The notes beneath the pieces are model-generated. The model ran no database searches. It had not been told where the DNA came from and saw only the letters and a program-made list of their open reading frames with translations. A stretch of DNA of 43,494 nt, from contig NZ_JAGPOX010000078.1 of assembly GCF_019038435.1 (NCBI RefSeq), positions 1-43,494 on the forward strand. The letters run 5' to 3'. Below, one piece after another: positions 1 to 7,977 of the stretch; position 1 is the first letter of the stretch, and every line of letters starts with the position of its first letter. Position numbers and translations under genes: made by a program. The DNA is from Nocardia alni. GTDB lineage: Bacteria; Actinomycetota; Actinomycetes; Mycobacteriales; Mycobacteriaceae.

Positions 1-200
1 CCCACCAACGAACCTCACTTCGTCTCGTGCCGACGATCGGAACCGTGCCGCTAGCAGGTCGATAATAATGATTCCGTCCGGCAAAATGCCTGAACGCCGC
101 CGTTCTGGGCGTGGTGCGGCGGTCGGGTGTGCACCCTAATTGCCCCCTATTGGGAACATTTTGCTCGCTGGAAGGGCGGCCGCGAACTTATTCTCACGGA

Positions 201-1190
201 GTGTCAAGATCACGCTTGAATCTGGCTGTGGCGATCGTCATCGCGACAGTGGCGACGCTGCTGAGTGTCGGGTCGCCCGCGGCACATGCCGCCGCGACCA
301 TCGACCACATCGTGCAGAAGACCTCCCGCTGGGAGGAGGTCTACGTGAATTCGCCCGCGATGCAGCGGATCGTGCAGCTCGACGTGCTGCTGCCCGCCGA
401 TCAGAGCACCCCGCACCCGACGTTGTATCTGCTCGACGGCGACGCGGCCACGAATACGCAGACGCAGAGCACCTGGACCATCAAGACCGATGTGGTGAAC
501 TTCTTCGCCGACAAAGACGTGAATGTCGTTATGCCGGTGGGCGGCGGCGGAACCTTCTACACCGACTGGTTGAAGGACGACCCGACGCTGGGGCACAACA
601 GGTGGGAGACCTTCCTGACCTCCGAGTTGCCACCGCTGATCAATGCCACGCTGCACGGCAGCGGCGTGAATGCGGTGGCCGGGCTGTCGATGGGGGGATT
701 CGCCGCGGCGATTCTGGCGTTCCGCTACCCCTCGCTGTACAAGGCGCTCGGGGTGTACAGCGGCTGCATGTACACCAGCAACCTAGGACAAACCCTGGTA
801 CGCACCGCCGTGGCCGACCGGGGCGGTGACGCGGACAACATGTGGGGCGGCGCCCTGAACGCACAGTGGCCCGCCCACGATCCGAGTCGGCATTTCCAGG
901 CATACAAGGGCATGGCCATCTACATGTACAGCGGCGACGGCGTCCCCACCCCCTCCGACCTGGCGTCGTTCGACCCCAACTACACCTACCCGACCACCCT
1001 CGCCGCGGCCGAGACGATCGAAATCACCGTCAACACCTGCACCCTGGCCATGAAAACTCTGATGACGGCCGAGAGCATCCCCGCAACCTGGCGAGTAGGC
1101 CTCACCGGCATCCACTCCTGGCCCTACTGGCAGTACGCCCTCCACGACTCCTGGCCCACCCTGGCGGGCGGACTGGGGTTGCCCGCGTAG
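201..1190 (+). CDS. Secreted alpha/beta-hydrolase esterase, antigen-85/mycolyltransferase-like
   Basis: This is an exported serine esterase of the esterase-D/Ag85 fold (329 aa). In mycolate-containing actinobacteria such proteins transfer mycolic acids to trehalose or arabinogalactan at the cell envelope, although some members are plain esterases. The GTG at 201 is preferred over an in-frame GTG at 111 because it opens directly on an Arg-containing N-terminus, a hydrophobic segment and an AHA-A cleavage site (signal peptide of about 35 residues). The nucleophile elbow GLSMGG places Ser at about residue 163, and GIHSW places the catalytic His at about 305, matching the Ser/His spacing of Ag85. 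The gene is monocistronic. The acyl donor and true substrate are not visible, so mycolyltransferase activity is inferred from fold and host type. Confidence 0.8.
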   Translation: MSRSRLNLAVAIVIATVATLLSVGSPAAHAAATIDHIVQKTSRWEEVYVNSPAMQRIVQLDVLLPADQSTPHPTLYLLDGDAATNTQTQSTWTIKTDVVNFFADKDVNVVMPVGGGGTFYTDWLKDDPTLGHNRWETFLTSELPPLINATLHGSGVNAVAGLSMGGFAAAILAFRYPSLYKALGVYSGCMYTSNLGQTLVRTAVADRGGDADNMWGGALNAQWPAHDPSRHFQAYKGMAIYMYSGDGVPTPSDLASFDPNYTYPTTLAAAETIEITVNTCTLAMKTLMTAESIPATWRVGLTGIHSWPYWQYALHDSWPTLAGGLGLPA

Positions 1191-1320
1191 CGCAGGCTCG
1201 GATTCTCCGACAGCCCGGCGGCACTGCTCATCGGCTACCTTTCTCTTCTTCTCCGCGCTCTTTTGCCCTGCCGCCATCGCCGGGCGATCGAACGAGCCGT
1301 GCGAGCCTCCCCGGCACAGG

Positions 1321-1387
1321 TGCGCGTACGTGCACCGGTACGTGAGGTGCACGTACGCGCACCTCATGTAAGGTGCACGTACGTGCA
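1321..1387. promoter_or_regulatory. Array of three palindromic operators upstream of hipBA
   Basis: Three 14-bp copies of the palindrome TGCACGTACGTGCA lie at 1321-1334 (one mismatch pair), 1348-1361 (one mismatch pair) and 1374-1387 (perfect), spaced 27 and 26 bp apart. The last ends 20 bp before the hipB start codon. A further half-site (TGCACCGGTACGTG) sits between the first two. HipB proteins autorepress through several inverted repeats in front of hipBA, so these are the likely HipB sites. The spacing of about 2.5 helical turns would put successive dimers on alternating faces. The assignment to HipB is an inference from position. Confidence 0.65.
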
Positions 1388-1406
1388 TCATGATGGAGGT
1401 GGCTCG

Positions 1407-1646
1407 ATGTTCACAACCCCACGCGAGGCGGGGATGCTGTTGCGGGCACTTCGTGAGGATGCCGGGTGGTCGCGGACCGAATTGGCTGGCCGAGCCCATG
1501 TGTCCAAACGATGGCTTGCCGATTTCGAGAATGGGAAGCCATCGGTCTATATGTCGATGGTGATGGACTGCTTTGCTGCGCTCGGGGCGGGATTCGAAGT
1601 CGTGTTGATAAATCATCGACCGGATAGGGGGGCACTCGGTGAATAG
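1407..1646 (+). CDS. hipB: HipB-type antitoxin, XRE-family DNA-binding protein
   Basis: A 79-aa helix-turn-helix protein that should repress hipBA and neutralise HipA. The start at 1407 has GGAGG at 1395-1399 with ideal spacing. The XRE helix-turn-helix covers about residues 8-60, with the recognition region ELAGRAHVSKRWLADFENGK. The stop overlaps the hipA start by 8 nt, the usual coupled antitoxin-toxin order. The palindrome array just upstream fits autoregulation. It has the size of HipB proteins and looks intact. Confidence 0.85.
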   Translation: MFTTPREAGMLLRALREDAGWSRTELAGRAHVSKRWLADFENGKPSVYMSMVMDCFAALGAGFEVVLINHRPDRGALGE

Positions 1647-2922
1647 CCAATTATCGGTGTTTATGGACGGAGTCCTATGCGGGCTTATAGAGCAGACTGC
1701 CGCTGGCGATATTCGGTTCACATACGACGATGAGTATCTACGACGTGACGATCCGACTCCACTGTCGCTGTCGATGCCCCTTGCGGTAAAAACCCATAAG
1801 AAGCGGTCGATCCTGCCTTTTCTTGATGGTCTGATCACAGACAACGATACGGCGAGAACGGCAATTGCCAACAGATTCGATGTTAAGTCGAGCAACGCGT
1901 TTGCGATGCTTTGTCATATCGGTGCAGATGTGGCCGGCGCGCTACAGATTCTCCCAGACGGCGTGCCCCCTACGGATGGAAAAGAGGGCCGTGGCGGATA
2001 TTCCGTCTTGACCGACGGCGATGTCGCGGATCTGCTGTCGGCTGTGCGAGAAGAATACCGTGACGGCCGCACTTCTGCCGAGGCTGTCGGCCGCTTCAGT
2101 TTGGCTGGTGCGCAGCCGAAGGTAGCACTACTGCGCACCGAGGGGGAGCAGTGGGCAATTCCGCACGGCTCGACGCCGACGACGCACATTCTAAAACCTG
2201 TTTCAGGTGATTTCGCGCGCATCGACATCGTGGAACATATGACAATGCGGGCCGCAGCGCTGATGGGTTTGGAGGTGGCCGCGACGCGTCTGCGAACCTT
2301 CGGTGCGGAGCGGGCGTTCATCACCGCGCGGTATGATCGTATTTCGATTCGCGGGGTGTGGCATAGGTTGCACCAGGAGGATCTGGGGCAAGCACTGTCC
2401 GTCCCGCCTTCGAAGAAGTATCAAAGGCAGGACGGCGGCCCGGGGGTAGGAGCGGTCGCGCAGCTATTCCGTGGGCTTCCCCGACTCGAGGATCGGTCGG
2501 TAGCGGCGGATGCGTTCTTTCAAGCGCTGATGTTCAATGTGACACTCGAATGCACAGACGCGCATATCAAAAACTATTCGGTGCTGCTCGAGGGGCGTTC
2601 GGTGAAGCTCGCGCCGCTGTACGACCTGGCCACGTATGCGCCGTACAAACGTCCTGGATTGACGCCGTACTCTGCTATGAAGATCGGACAGGAATACCGA
2701 TTCGACAAGATCGGTATTGCGCAATGCCTCGACACGGCAAAGGCTCTGGGCGTTGACCTCGAGTGGGCAAGGGATACGGTGCAGCATTTTCGTCGCGATG
2801 CGGTCGGTGCGTTCGAAACCGCACGCGACGAATTGATCGGCACTGACTCCGACGCGACGGCTTTCGCAACCGGCGTGCTCCAGTCAGTCGCGCGGCTTCC
2901 AGGTTTGCGGGACGACATCTGA
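1639..2922 (+). CDS. hipA: HipA-family serine/threonine kinase toxin
   Basis: A 427-aa HipA-like kinase. E. coli HipA phosphorylates glutamyl-tRNA synthetase and causes growth arrest; other HipA kinases hit other targets, so the target here is unknown. Kinase signatures are present: SLAGAQPK (about 154-161, with a Ser matching the E. coli autophosphorylation Ser150), ILKP (Lys about 186), HQEDLGQAL (about 245), the catalytic TDAHIKN (Asp about 307, Asn about 312), and the metal-binding PLYDL (Asp about 329). GTG at 1639 is the start, overlapping hipB by 8 nt. Codon usage has noticeably more A/T at third positions than the flanking esterase and dusB genes, suggesting horizontal acquisition. 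All catalytic residues are present, so the module should be active. Confidence 0.88.
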   Translation: MNSQLSVFMDGVLCGLIEQTAAGDIRFTYDDEYLRRDDPTPLSLSMPLAVKTHKKRSILPFLDGLITDNDTARTAIANRFDVKSSNAFAMLCHIGADVAGALQILPDGVPPTDGKEGRGGYSVLTDGDVADLLSAVREEYRDGRTSAEAVGRFSLAGAQPKVALLRTEGEQWAIPHGSTPTTHILKPVSGDFARIDIVEHMTMRAAALMGLEVAATRLRTFGAERAFITARYDRISIRGVWHRLHQEDLGQALSVPPSKKYQRQDGGPGVGAVAQLFRGLPRLEDRSVAADAFFQALMFNVTLECTDAHIKNYSVLLEGRSVKLAPLYDLATYAPYKRPGLTPYSAMKIGQEYRFDKIGIAQCLDTAKALGVDLEWARDTVQHFRRDAVGAFETARDELIGTDSDATAFATGVLQSVARLPGLRDDI

Positions 2923-2954
2923 ACTCCGCATGACGGCGCAATGGCGCAGGTAGC

Positions 2955-4103
2955 TTATCCGCCGCTGTGCATGACGTCGGCGGCCGTGGGGACGGTGGCG
3001 TCTTCGGGGTTGTCGAGCCAGCCTTCGGGGAGGGTGACTTTGGGTTGGGGGGAGCCTTGGCGGCCTCGGGGGCCGGTGGCGGCTTCGACCGGGAAGGGGA
3101 TGGTCGGGTCGAGTTGGGTGACGAGGTCTTCTATTTGGGTGAGGCTGGAGACCGTGGCGAATTTGCGGCGGAGGTCGCTGCCTACGGGGTAGCCCATGAG
3201 GTACCAGGCCATGTGTTTGCGGATGTCGCGCATGGCTTTGTCTTCGCCGTCGTGTTCGGTGAGGAGTTGGGCGTGGCGTAGGAGGATTTCGCCGACGCGG
3301 CCGAGGGTGGGGCCCTCGGGGATGGGTTGGTCGCGCAGGGCGGCGGAGAGTTCGGCGAACAGCCAGGGGCGGCCGAGGCAGCCGCGGCCGACTACTACTC
3401 CGTCGCAGCCGGTTTCGGCGATCATGCGCAGGGCGTCGTCGGCGGTGAAGATGTCGCCGTTGCCCAGGACGGGGATGGTGGTGACGGCTTCTTTCAGCCG
3501 GGTGATGGCGGTCCAGTCGGCTTGGCCGGAGTAGAGCTGGGCGGCGGTGCGGGCGTGCAGGGATACCGCGGCGGCGCCTTCGGCCTCGGCGATGCGGCCG
3601 GTGTCGAGGTGGGTGTGGTGGTCGTCGTCGATGCCGATGCGGAATTTGAAGGTGACGGGTACGTCGCCGGCGGCGGCGACCATTTCGCGCACGATGTTGG
3701 CGAACAGTCGCCGTTTGTACGGCAGCGCCGCGCCGCCTCCGAGCCGTGTGACCTTCTTGACCGGGCAACCCAGGTTCATATCGATGTGGTCGGCCCAGCC
3801 CTCGCCGACGACGATGCGTACGGCCTCGCCGAGAGTCTTCGGGTCGACGCCGTAGAGCTGCATCGAGCGGGGGCTCTCGTCGGGACCGAAGGCCATCATG
3901 TGCAGGGTCTTCTCGTTGCGCTCGACCACGGCGCGGGCGGTGATCATCTCGCAGACATAGATCGCGTCGGGACTGCCGAACTCCCGGCACAGGGTGCGGA
4001 ACGCGACATTGGTGATGCCCGCCATCGGCGCGAGCACGACCGGCGGATCGACCTGGTAGGGGCCGATCCGCAGTCCGGCACGTGTCTCGGCAACGGCAGT
4101 CAT
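2955..4103 (-). CDS. dusB: tRNA-dihydrouridine synthase (DusB type)
   Basis: A 382-aa FMN enzyme reducing specific uridines in the tRNA D-loop to dihydrouridine with NADPH. The N-terminal TIM barrel begins with the flavin-binding VVLAPMAGITNVAFR. The catalytic Cys lies in DMNLGCPVKKV (about residue 113), and the barrel ends with GNGDI and VVVGRGCLGRPWLF for phosphate binding. The C-terminal helical domain carries the RKHMAWYLMG RNA-binding motif. It is convergent with hipA across only 32 bp and monocistronic on its strand. Length and motifs are typical of actinobacterial DusB. Confidence 0.93.
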   Translation of the reverse strand: MTAVAETRAGLRIGPYQVDPPVVLAPMAGITNVAFRTLCREFGSPDAIYVCEMITARAVVERNEKTLHMMAFGPDESPRSMQLYGVDPKTLGEAVRIVVGEGWADHIDMNLGCPVKKVTRLGGGAALPYKRRLFANIVREMVAAAGDVPVTFKFRIGIDDDHHTHLDTGRIAEAEGAAAVSLHARTAAQLYSGQADWTAITRLKEAVTTIPVLGNGDIFTADDALRMIAETGCDGVVVGRGCLGRPWLFAELSAALRDQPIPEGPTLGRVGEILLRHAQLLTEHDGEDKAMRDIRKHMAWYLMGYPVGSDLRRKFATVSSLTQIEDLVTQLDPTIPFPVEAATGPRGRQGSPQPKVTLPEGWLDNPEDATVPTAADVMHSGG

Positions 4104-4151
4104 GCTCTCCAGTGTCTCAAACCTTCGACAGTGGCAGGAATCACATGGCTG

Positions 4152-5663
4152 TCACCGGGGAGCGATGGTCACGGAGACGTCGTGGTTCGGGCCACCGGGC
4201 CCGGCTGCGATCTCCACGACTCGCGCGGACGGCGGCGAGACGACACGACCGCCGTCCACGCGGACCGTGTACCCGTGGGGATAGTGGCGTTGCGGCACGA
4301 AAATCGTCGTCAGGGCGCCGGGATCCAGACGTGCGCCGGCGGGTGCGCCGGTCGAATAGCCGAGCGTCATCACGTTGGTCGCACGGTCGAAATGGTAGGC
4401 GCGCGGAGTGCCCGCGACGGCCTGCGCCCACGGGACCGAGAGTGCGTCGAGCTTGGCCTGCTTGGCATTGGCCTCCGAGGCCGGTTCATGCTCGTTCACC
4501 AGCAGGCCCTGCGCCGCGGAGTTGGCCGGGTCCTGCGGCGTATAGGCGTAATACGCCCAGTATGTCCACGACCAGAAGTGCTCGTCGGCCAGATCGACGA
4601 ACCGGGCATTGTCGGTATCGACGTCGCTCGCGCCGAATTCGGACAGGAATCCGGGTGCGTTGAACCGCTCGACATCCGCCGCCGCGCTCGCGACGGCCGG
4701 GAGCTCCTGTGCGGGGCAGACCACGTCGCTGCCGGGCGGCGGGGTCACTCCGACCACTCCCGCGCCGAGCAGCGGAAAGCAGTAGGCATGAAAGTTGTAC
4801 CCGACGCGGGAGTCGTCGAACGGCGGCAGCGATGTGCGGGAGCCCGTGGTCGGATCCGACTCGGGGAAGATCACGTGCGTGTCGCCGGCGCCACGCAGAG
4901 CGGCGATCGCCGTGCGATAGAACCGGGCGAGTGGGCCCTGCTCGAACGACGGGCAGCCGGTGGCGAACTGCGGGCAGCCGAACCCGCTGCCGGGGTAGGG
5001 CTCGTTGAGCGGATCGATGCCCACGATGTTCGCGCTGCCCGCGCTCGCGTCCAGCATCCGGACGACGTGCTGCCAGGCGCGCAGGAAGTGGGTTTGGATG
5101 CCTACCCCGTCGGACGCGGACTTGTTGTCCCAGAATGCCTGGAAGTCGTCCTGCGCGTTGTGCGGATTCGCGCCGAGGGTGGCCCACTGCGGTGCGCCGT
5201 CGCCGGTGCTGTTGCCGAGCTGCGCGATTCCCGCCGTTCGGCTCCAGCTGTCCTGATGGAAATCGATCAGCGTGCGGATGCCGTGCGCGGCGAGCAGGTT
5301 GTCGAGCGAGACGATCCGCCGGATATAGGCGTCGTCGTAGACGCCGGGTTTCGGTTCGACCGCCTCCCAGATGAAACCGATTCGCGCGGCGTTCAATCCC
5401 TCGGTCGCCAGCAGCGCGGCATCGGCGTCACCGAAGTTGAACGGGTAGTACGGCGCGGTCTTGCGCACCAGATCGACGCCGTGCACGCTCACGACCCGGC
5501 CCTGCTGGTCGACCAGCCATGTGCCCGCCCGGGTGACGGGGGACGGGGAATCGGCCGATGCCGACAGCGGCGTGGCCAGCATGGCGGTGACCATAGAGGC
5601 CGTGACCGCCAAGGCCAGGATCATCAGGCGGCGGATCGGCCGGACGTGTGCGCGATATCGCAT
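4152..5663 (-). CDS. Secreted GH5 glycoside hydrolase, endoglycoceramidase-like
   Basis: A 503-aa exported glycosidase. Residues 1 to about 37 form a signal peptide ending near SASA-D. A GH5 (beta/alpha)8 barrel follows, with the acid/base Glu in DPLNEPYPGS (about 221) and the nucleophile in FLSEFGASD (about 342). The spacing and the surrounding DFHQDSWS and FHAYCFP resemble Rhodococcus endoglycoceramidases, which release the glycan from glycosphingolipids. The last 80 or so residues look like a beta-sandwich. The start lies 10 nt after the stop of a TetR gene on the same strand, so the two are probably one autoregulated operon. Alternative substrates such as other glucosides remain possible. 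Confidence 0.82.
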   Translation of the reverse strand: MRYRAHVRPIRRLMILALAVTASMVTAMLATPLSASADSPSPVTRAGTWLVDQQGRVVSVHGVDLVRKTAPYYPFNFGDADAALLATEGLNAARIGFIWEAVEPKPGVYDDAYIRRIVSLDNLLAAHGIRTLIDFHQDSWSRTAGIAQLGNSTGDGAPQWATLGANPHNAQDDFQAFWDNKSASDGVGIQTHFLRAWQHVVRMLDASAGSANIVGIDPLNEPYPGSGFGCPQFATGCPSFEQGPLARFYRTAIAALRGAGDTHVIFPESDPTTGSRTSLPPFDDSRVGYNFHAYCFPLLGAGVVGVTPPPGSDVVCPAQELPAVASAAADVERFNAPGFLSEFGASDVDTDNARFVDLADEHFWSWTYWAYYAYTPQDPANSAAQGLLVNEHEPASEANAKQAKLDALSVPWAQAVAGTPRAYHFDRATNVMTLGYSTGAPAGARLDPGALTTIFVPQRHYPHGYTVRVDGGRVVSPPSARVVEIAAGPGGPNHDVSVTIAPR

Positions 5664-5673
5664 GGGGCACTGC

Positions 5674-6291
5674 CTATCTAGAGATGTTGGTGGCGAGAAG
5701 TTTGATTGCCGCGCGGTCCCACTCGGTCACCAGGTCGAACTCGTCGGGGAAGCGCAGCCACTGTTCCTCCAGGCCGGCCATGAGGGCCAGCAGTTGACGG
5801 GCGGTGGCGCGTGGTTCGCCGACGGTATCCAGGTGGGCGATCATCTGGGTGAAGACCTCGACGACATGCAGGTCGCGGGCGCGGAAGTAGTCGTATGCCG
5901 GGTGTTCCCGGTAGAGCGCCTCACTGCGCAGGACCGTGAACAGGCGCACGAGTTCGGGCTGTTCGCTGTTGCGCACCACGATCTCGTGCAGCACCCGCCA
6001 CACGTGTTCGAGCGTCAGCGGATCGGTCAGCTCGTCGAGATCGCCCTCGACGCGGTCGATGATCGCCTCGGCGTCACGCCGGTCTCGTTCGTCCAGCAGC
6101 ATCATGAGCAGCTTTTCCTTGGTGCCGACATGGTGCAGCACCCCGGCCACGGTGAGTCCGCAGCTGTCCGCCAGTTCCTGAACGCTGAACCCGTAATACC
6201 CGCGCTGCCCCACGATCCGGGTCGCCTCGTCCAGAATCTGCCTGCGCCGCTCGGCAGTTCGCATCCGGGTAGCGGGTGTTTCGGTCATCAT
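5674..6291 (-). CDS. TetR-family regulator of the adjacent glycosidase operon
   Basis: A 205-aa TetR protein. The N-terminal helix-turn-helix (about residues 14-60) includes RRRQILDEATRIVGQRGYYGFSVQELADSCGLTVAGVLHHVGTK in its expected arrangement, and the C-terminal half is a helical ligand domain. It is the first gene of a two-gene unit with the GH5 glycosidase. A 36-bp perfect palindrome starts 25 bp upstream of its start codon and is the obvious autoregulatory operator. The inducer is unknown; a lipid or a product of glycolipid cleavage is a guess from the neighbour. Confidence 0.85.
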   Translation of the reverse strand: MMTETPATRMRTAERRRQILDEATRIVGQRGYYGFSVQELADSCGLTVAGVLHHVGTKEKLLMMLLDERDRRDAEAIIDRVEGDLDELTDPLTLEHVWRVLHEIVVRNSEQPELVRLFTVLRSEALYREHPAYDYFRARDLHVVEVFTQMIAHLDTVGEPRATARQLLALMAGLEEQWLRFPDEFDLVTEWDRAAIKLLATNISR

Positions 6292-6315
6292 CGCCGACTC
6301 GTCTCGACCTTCTGG

Positions 6316-6351
6316 CTCCGTTACTTACTAAGTACTTAGTAAGTAACGGAG
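6316..6351. promoter_or_regulatory. 36-bp perfect palindrome, putative TetR operator
   Basis: Each base from 6316 to 6351 pairs with its mirror about the centre between 6333 and 6334. Each arm is CTCCGTTACTTACTAAGT. The arm contains the sub-repeat TTACTTACTAAGTA, so the element could hold two overlapping TetR dimers. It is strikingly A/T-rich for this genome and lies in the 265-bp gap between the divergent tetR and canA genes, much closer to tetR. Confidence 0.75.
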
Positions 6352-6556
6352 TATAGACACTCTCGCGCCGTCGCGACAGCAGTTCTCGCTCTGAGAGTGT
6401 CTCGGCGTGGGTGGCCTCGGGCGCTGTCCATGTCTGTGGAGGCAACACGCCAGTGTTCGACTCCGGGTGGTTCTATCGGTCGTGGTCTCGCAGGCGGGTT
6501 GGGATGGTGGGTGCGGAGATTCGCATATAGGCACCCATTGATCGGAGGTCGGTCGT

Positions 6557-7048
6557 ATGAGCGTGACCGATGAGTACCTGGCCAACAACGCGCAGTACGC
6601 GCAGCAGTTTTCCGGGCCGCTGCCGTTGCCGCCGAGTAAGCATGTCGCCGTGCTGGCGTGTATGGACGCGCGGCTGGATGTGTATCGGATTCTCGGAGTG
6701 AAGGAGGGAGAGGCACATGTCATCCGCAATGCGGGCGGCGTGGTGACCGACGACGAGATTCGATCGCTGGCGATCAGTCAGCGGTTACTCGGTACCTCCG
6801 AGATCATCCTCATTCACCACACCGACTGCGGGATGCTGACCTTCACCGACGACGAGTTCAAGCGGAGCATCCAGGACGAGACCGGTATCAAGCCGGCCTG
6901 GTCCGCCGAGGCGTTCGCCGATCTGGACGAGGATGTGCGCCAATCCCTTCGGCGGATCCAGGCCAGCCCCTTCATCACCAAGACCTCCTCGCTGCGCGGC
7001 TTCGTCTTCGATGTCGCGACCGGCAAGTTGAACGAAGTGGCTCAATAG
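6557..7048 (+). CDS. canA: Beta-carbonic anhydrase (CanA, Rv1284-like)
   Basis: A 163-aa beta-class carbonic anhydrase interconverting CO2 and bicarbonate in the cytosol. Zinc ligands are visible: Cys35 and the Asp37/Arg39 dyad in ACMDARLD, and His87-x-x-Cys90 in HHTDCGM. The sequence is very close to Mycobacterium tuberculosis Rv1284, including EGEAHVIRNAGG and the C-terminal LRGFVFDVATGKLNEV. The start has GGAGGTCGG upstream. The last 7 bases overlap the end of the convergent RibB-like gene, so the two transcripts are antisense at their 3' ends. Confidence 0.95.
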   Translation: MSVTDEYLANNAQYAQQFSGPLPLPPSKHVAVLACMDARLDVYRILGVKEGEAHVIRNAGGVVTDDEIRSLAISQRLLGTSEIILIHHTDCGMLTFTDDEFKRSIQDETGIKPAWSAEAFADLDEDVRQSLRRIQASPFITKTSSLRGFVFDVATGKLNEVAQ

Positions 7049-7977
7049 GCTTCGTCGTCGACCAGTTCGCAGATCCGGGTCTCGGGAGAACCGAGAAATC
7101 CGGCGCGGGCGACGATCTCGCGCAATGCCGGATCGGCGAGGAAGCGTTCGGCCGCCGCGCGATTCGGGAATTCGGTCAGGACGGTCACCTCGTCGCCGAG
7201 GCGAAAGATCCGGTGTCCGGTGGCGCCGTGCGCGCGGCGATTGTCCTGATGTCCACCGAAAACCGAGCGCCAGGAATCGAAGTCGCGGACTCGATGCCGG
7301 GTGATGAGGGTGGTCGAGCGTGGCGCCTGCTGGGCGCGGCGCCGGACGAGGTCGGTGATGGTCAAGCGGTGCAGACCGTGCTCGGTGCAGAACCGGTCCA
7401 GATCGGCGCCGCGGGAGAGGGTTCCGTCGTCGTTGAGGATCTCGCAGACGACCCCGGCGGGCCGCATCGCGGCTATCGCTGTCAGTTCGATCGCCGCCTC
7501 GGTGTGCCCGGGCCGCTCGAGCACCCCGCCCGGACGGGCGCGCAGCGGCAGCACATGACCGGGGCGGGACAGCTGCTCGGCGTGCGTATCGTCGGCGGCC
7601 AGCAGCCGGATCGTCCGCGCGCGGTCGATGGCCGAGATGCCCGTGCTCACACCGTCACTCGCGTCGACGCTGACCGTATACGCCGCACCCCTGGGGTTTT
7701 GGTTGATCCCGCACATCGGCGGGAGCAGCAGGGCGTCGAGCCGTGCTCCGGTCATCGGCACGCAGAGCATGCCGGATCCGTATCGAATCGCGAAGGCGAC
7801 GAGGACGGACGTCGCGCACTGCGCGGCGAAAACCAGGGCGGCCTCGTCCCGGCGGTCGTCGATCACGACCACGGCCCGTCCGGCGGCGATCTCGGCCGCG
7901 GCCCGCTCGACGTCGGTGTCACCGACGTCGAGGGCCGGATCCGGCATCGGGATGCGCTGGGGGATCGTCGAGGTCAT
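7042..7977 (-). CDS. RibB-like (DHBP synthase homologue) fused to a dimeric alpha/beta-barrel domain; probably not a normal RibB
   Basis: A 311-aa two-domain protein. Residues about 20-215 align along their length with 3,4-dihydroxy-2-butanone-4-phosphate synthase (RYGSGMLCVPMT, SRPGHVLPLRA, GHTEAAIEL, CEILNDDGTLSR). RibB normally makes the four-carbon riboflavin precursor from ribulose-5-phosphate. The acidic loop, DRENEGD in E. coli, reads DRRDEAA here: the Mg ligand equivalent to Glu38 is Arg43 and the substrate contact Asp42 is Ala47, while His158 and Glu179 are kept. Canonical activity is therefore doubtful. Residues about 220-311 form a small alpha/beta-barrel domain of the cyclase/ABM type (RVRDFDSWRSVF, VTVLTEFP). 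The start overlaps the permease stop as ATGA, making it the last gene of the leftward operon. Confidence 0.8.
   Translation of the reverse strand: MTSTIPQRIPMPDPALDVGDTDVERAAAEIAAGRAVVVIDDRRDEAALVFAAQCATSVLVAFAIRYGSGMLCVPMTGARLDALLLPPMCGINQNPRGAAYTVSVDASDGVSTGISAIDRARTIRLLAADDTHAEQLSRPGHVLPLRARPGGVLERPGHTEAAIELTAIAAMRPAGVVCEILNDDGTLSRGADLDRFCTEHGLHRLTITDLVRRRAQQAPRSTTLITRHRVRDFDSWRSVFGGHQDNRRAHGATGHRIFRLGDEVTVLTEFPNRAAAERFLADPALREIVARAGFLGSPETRICELVDDEAY

Noticed and set aside
783..1895. Minus-strand open frame covering the end of the esterase gene and hipB
   Set aside because: It is antisense to well-supported genes and crosses the palindrome array; no protein family is recognisable.
3327..5681. 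Very long open frame on the plus strand opposite dusB and the glycosidase gene
   Set aside because: It is antisense to two genes with clear catalytic motifs. Such frames are a by-product of high G+C at third positions, and its translation is low-complexity Gly/Arg/Ala/Asp-rich with no recognisable domain.
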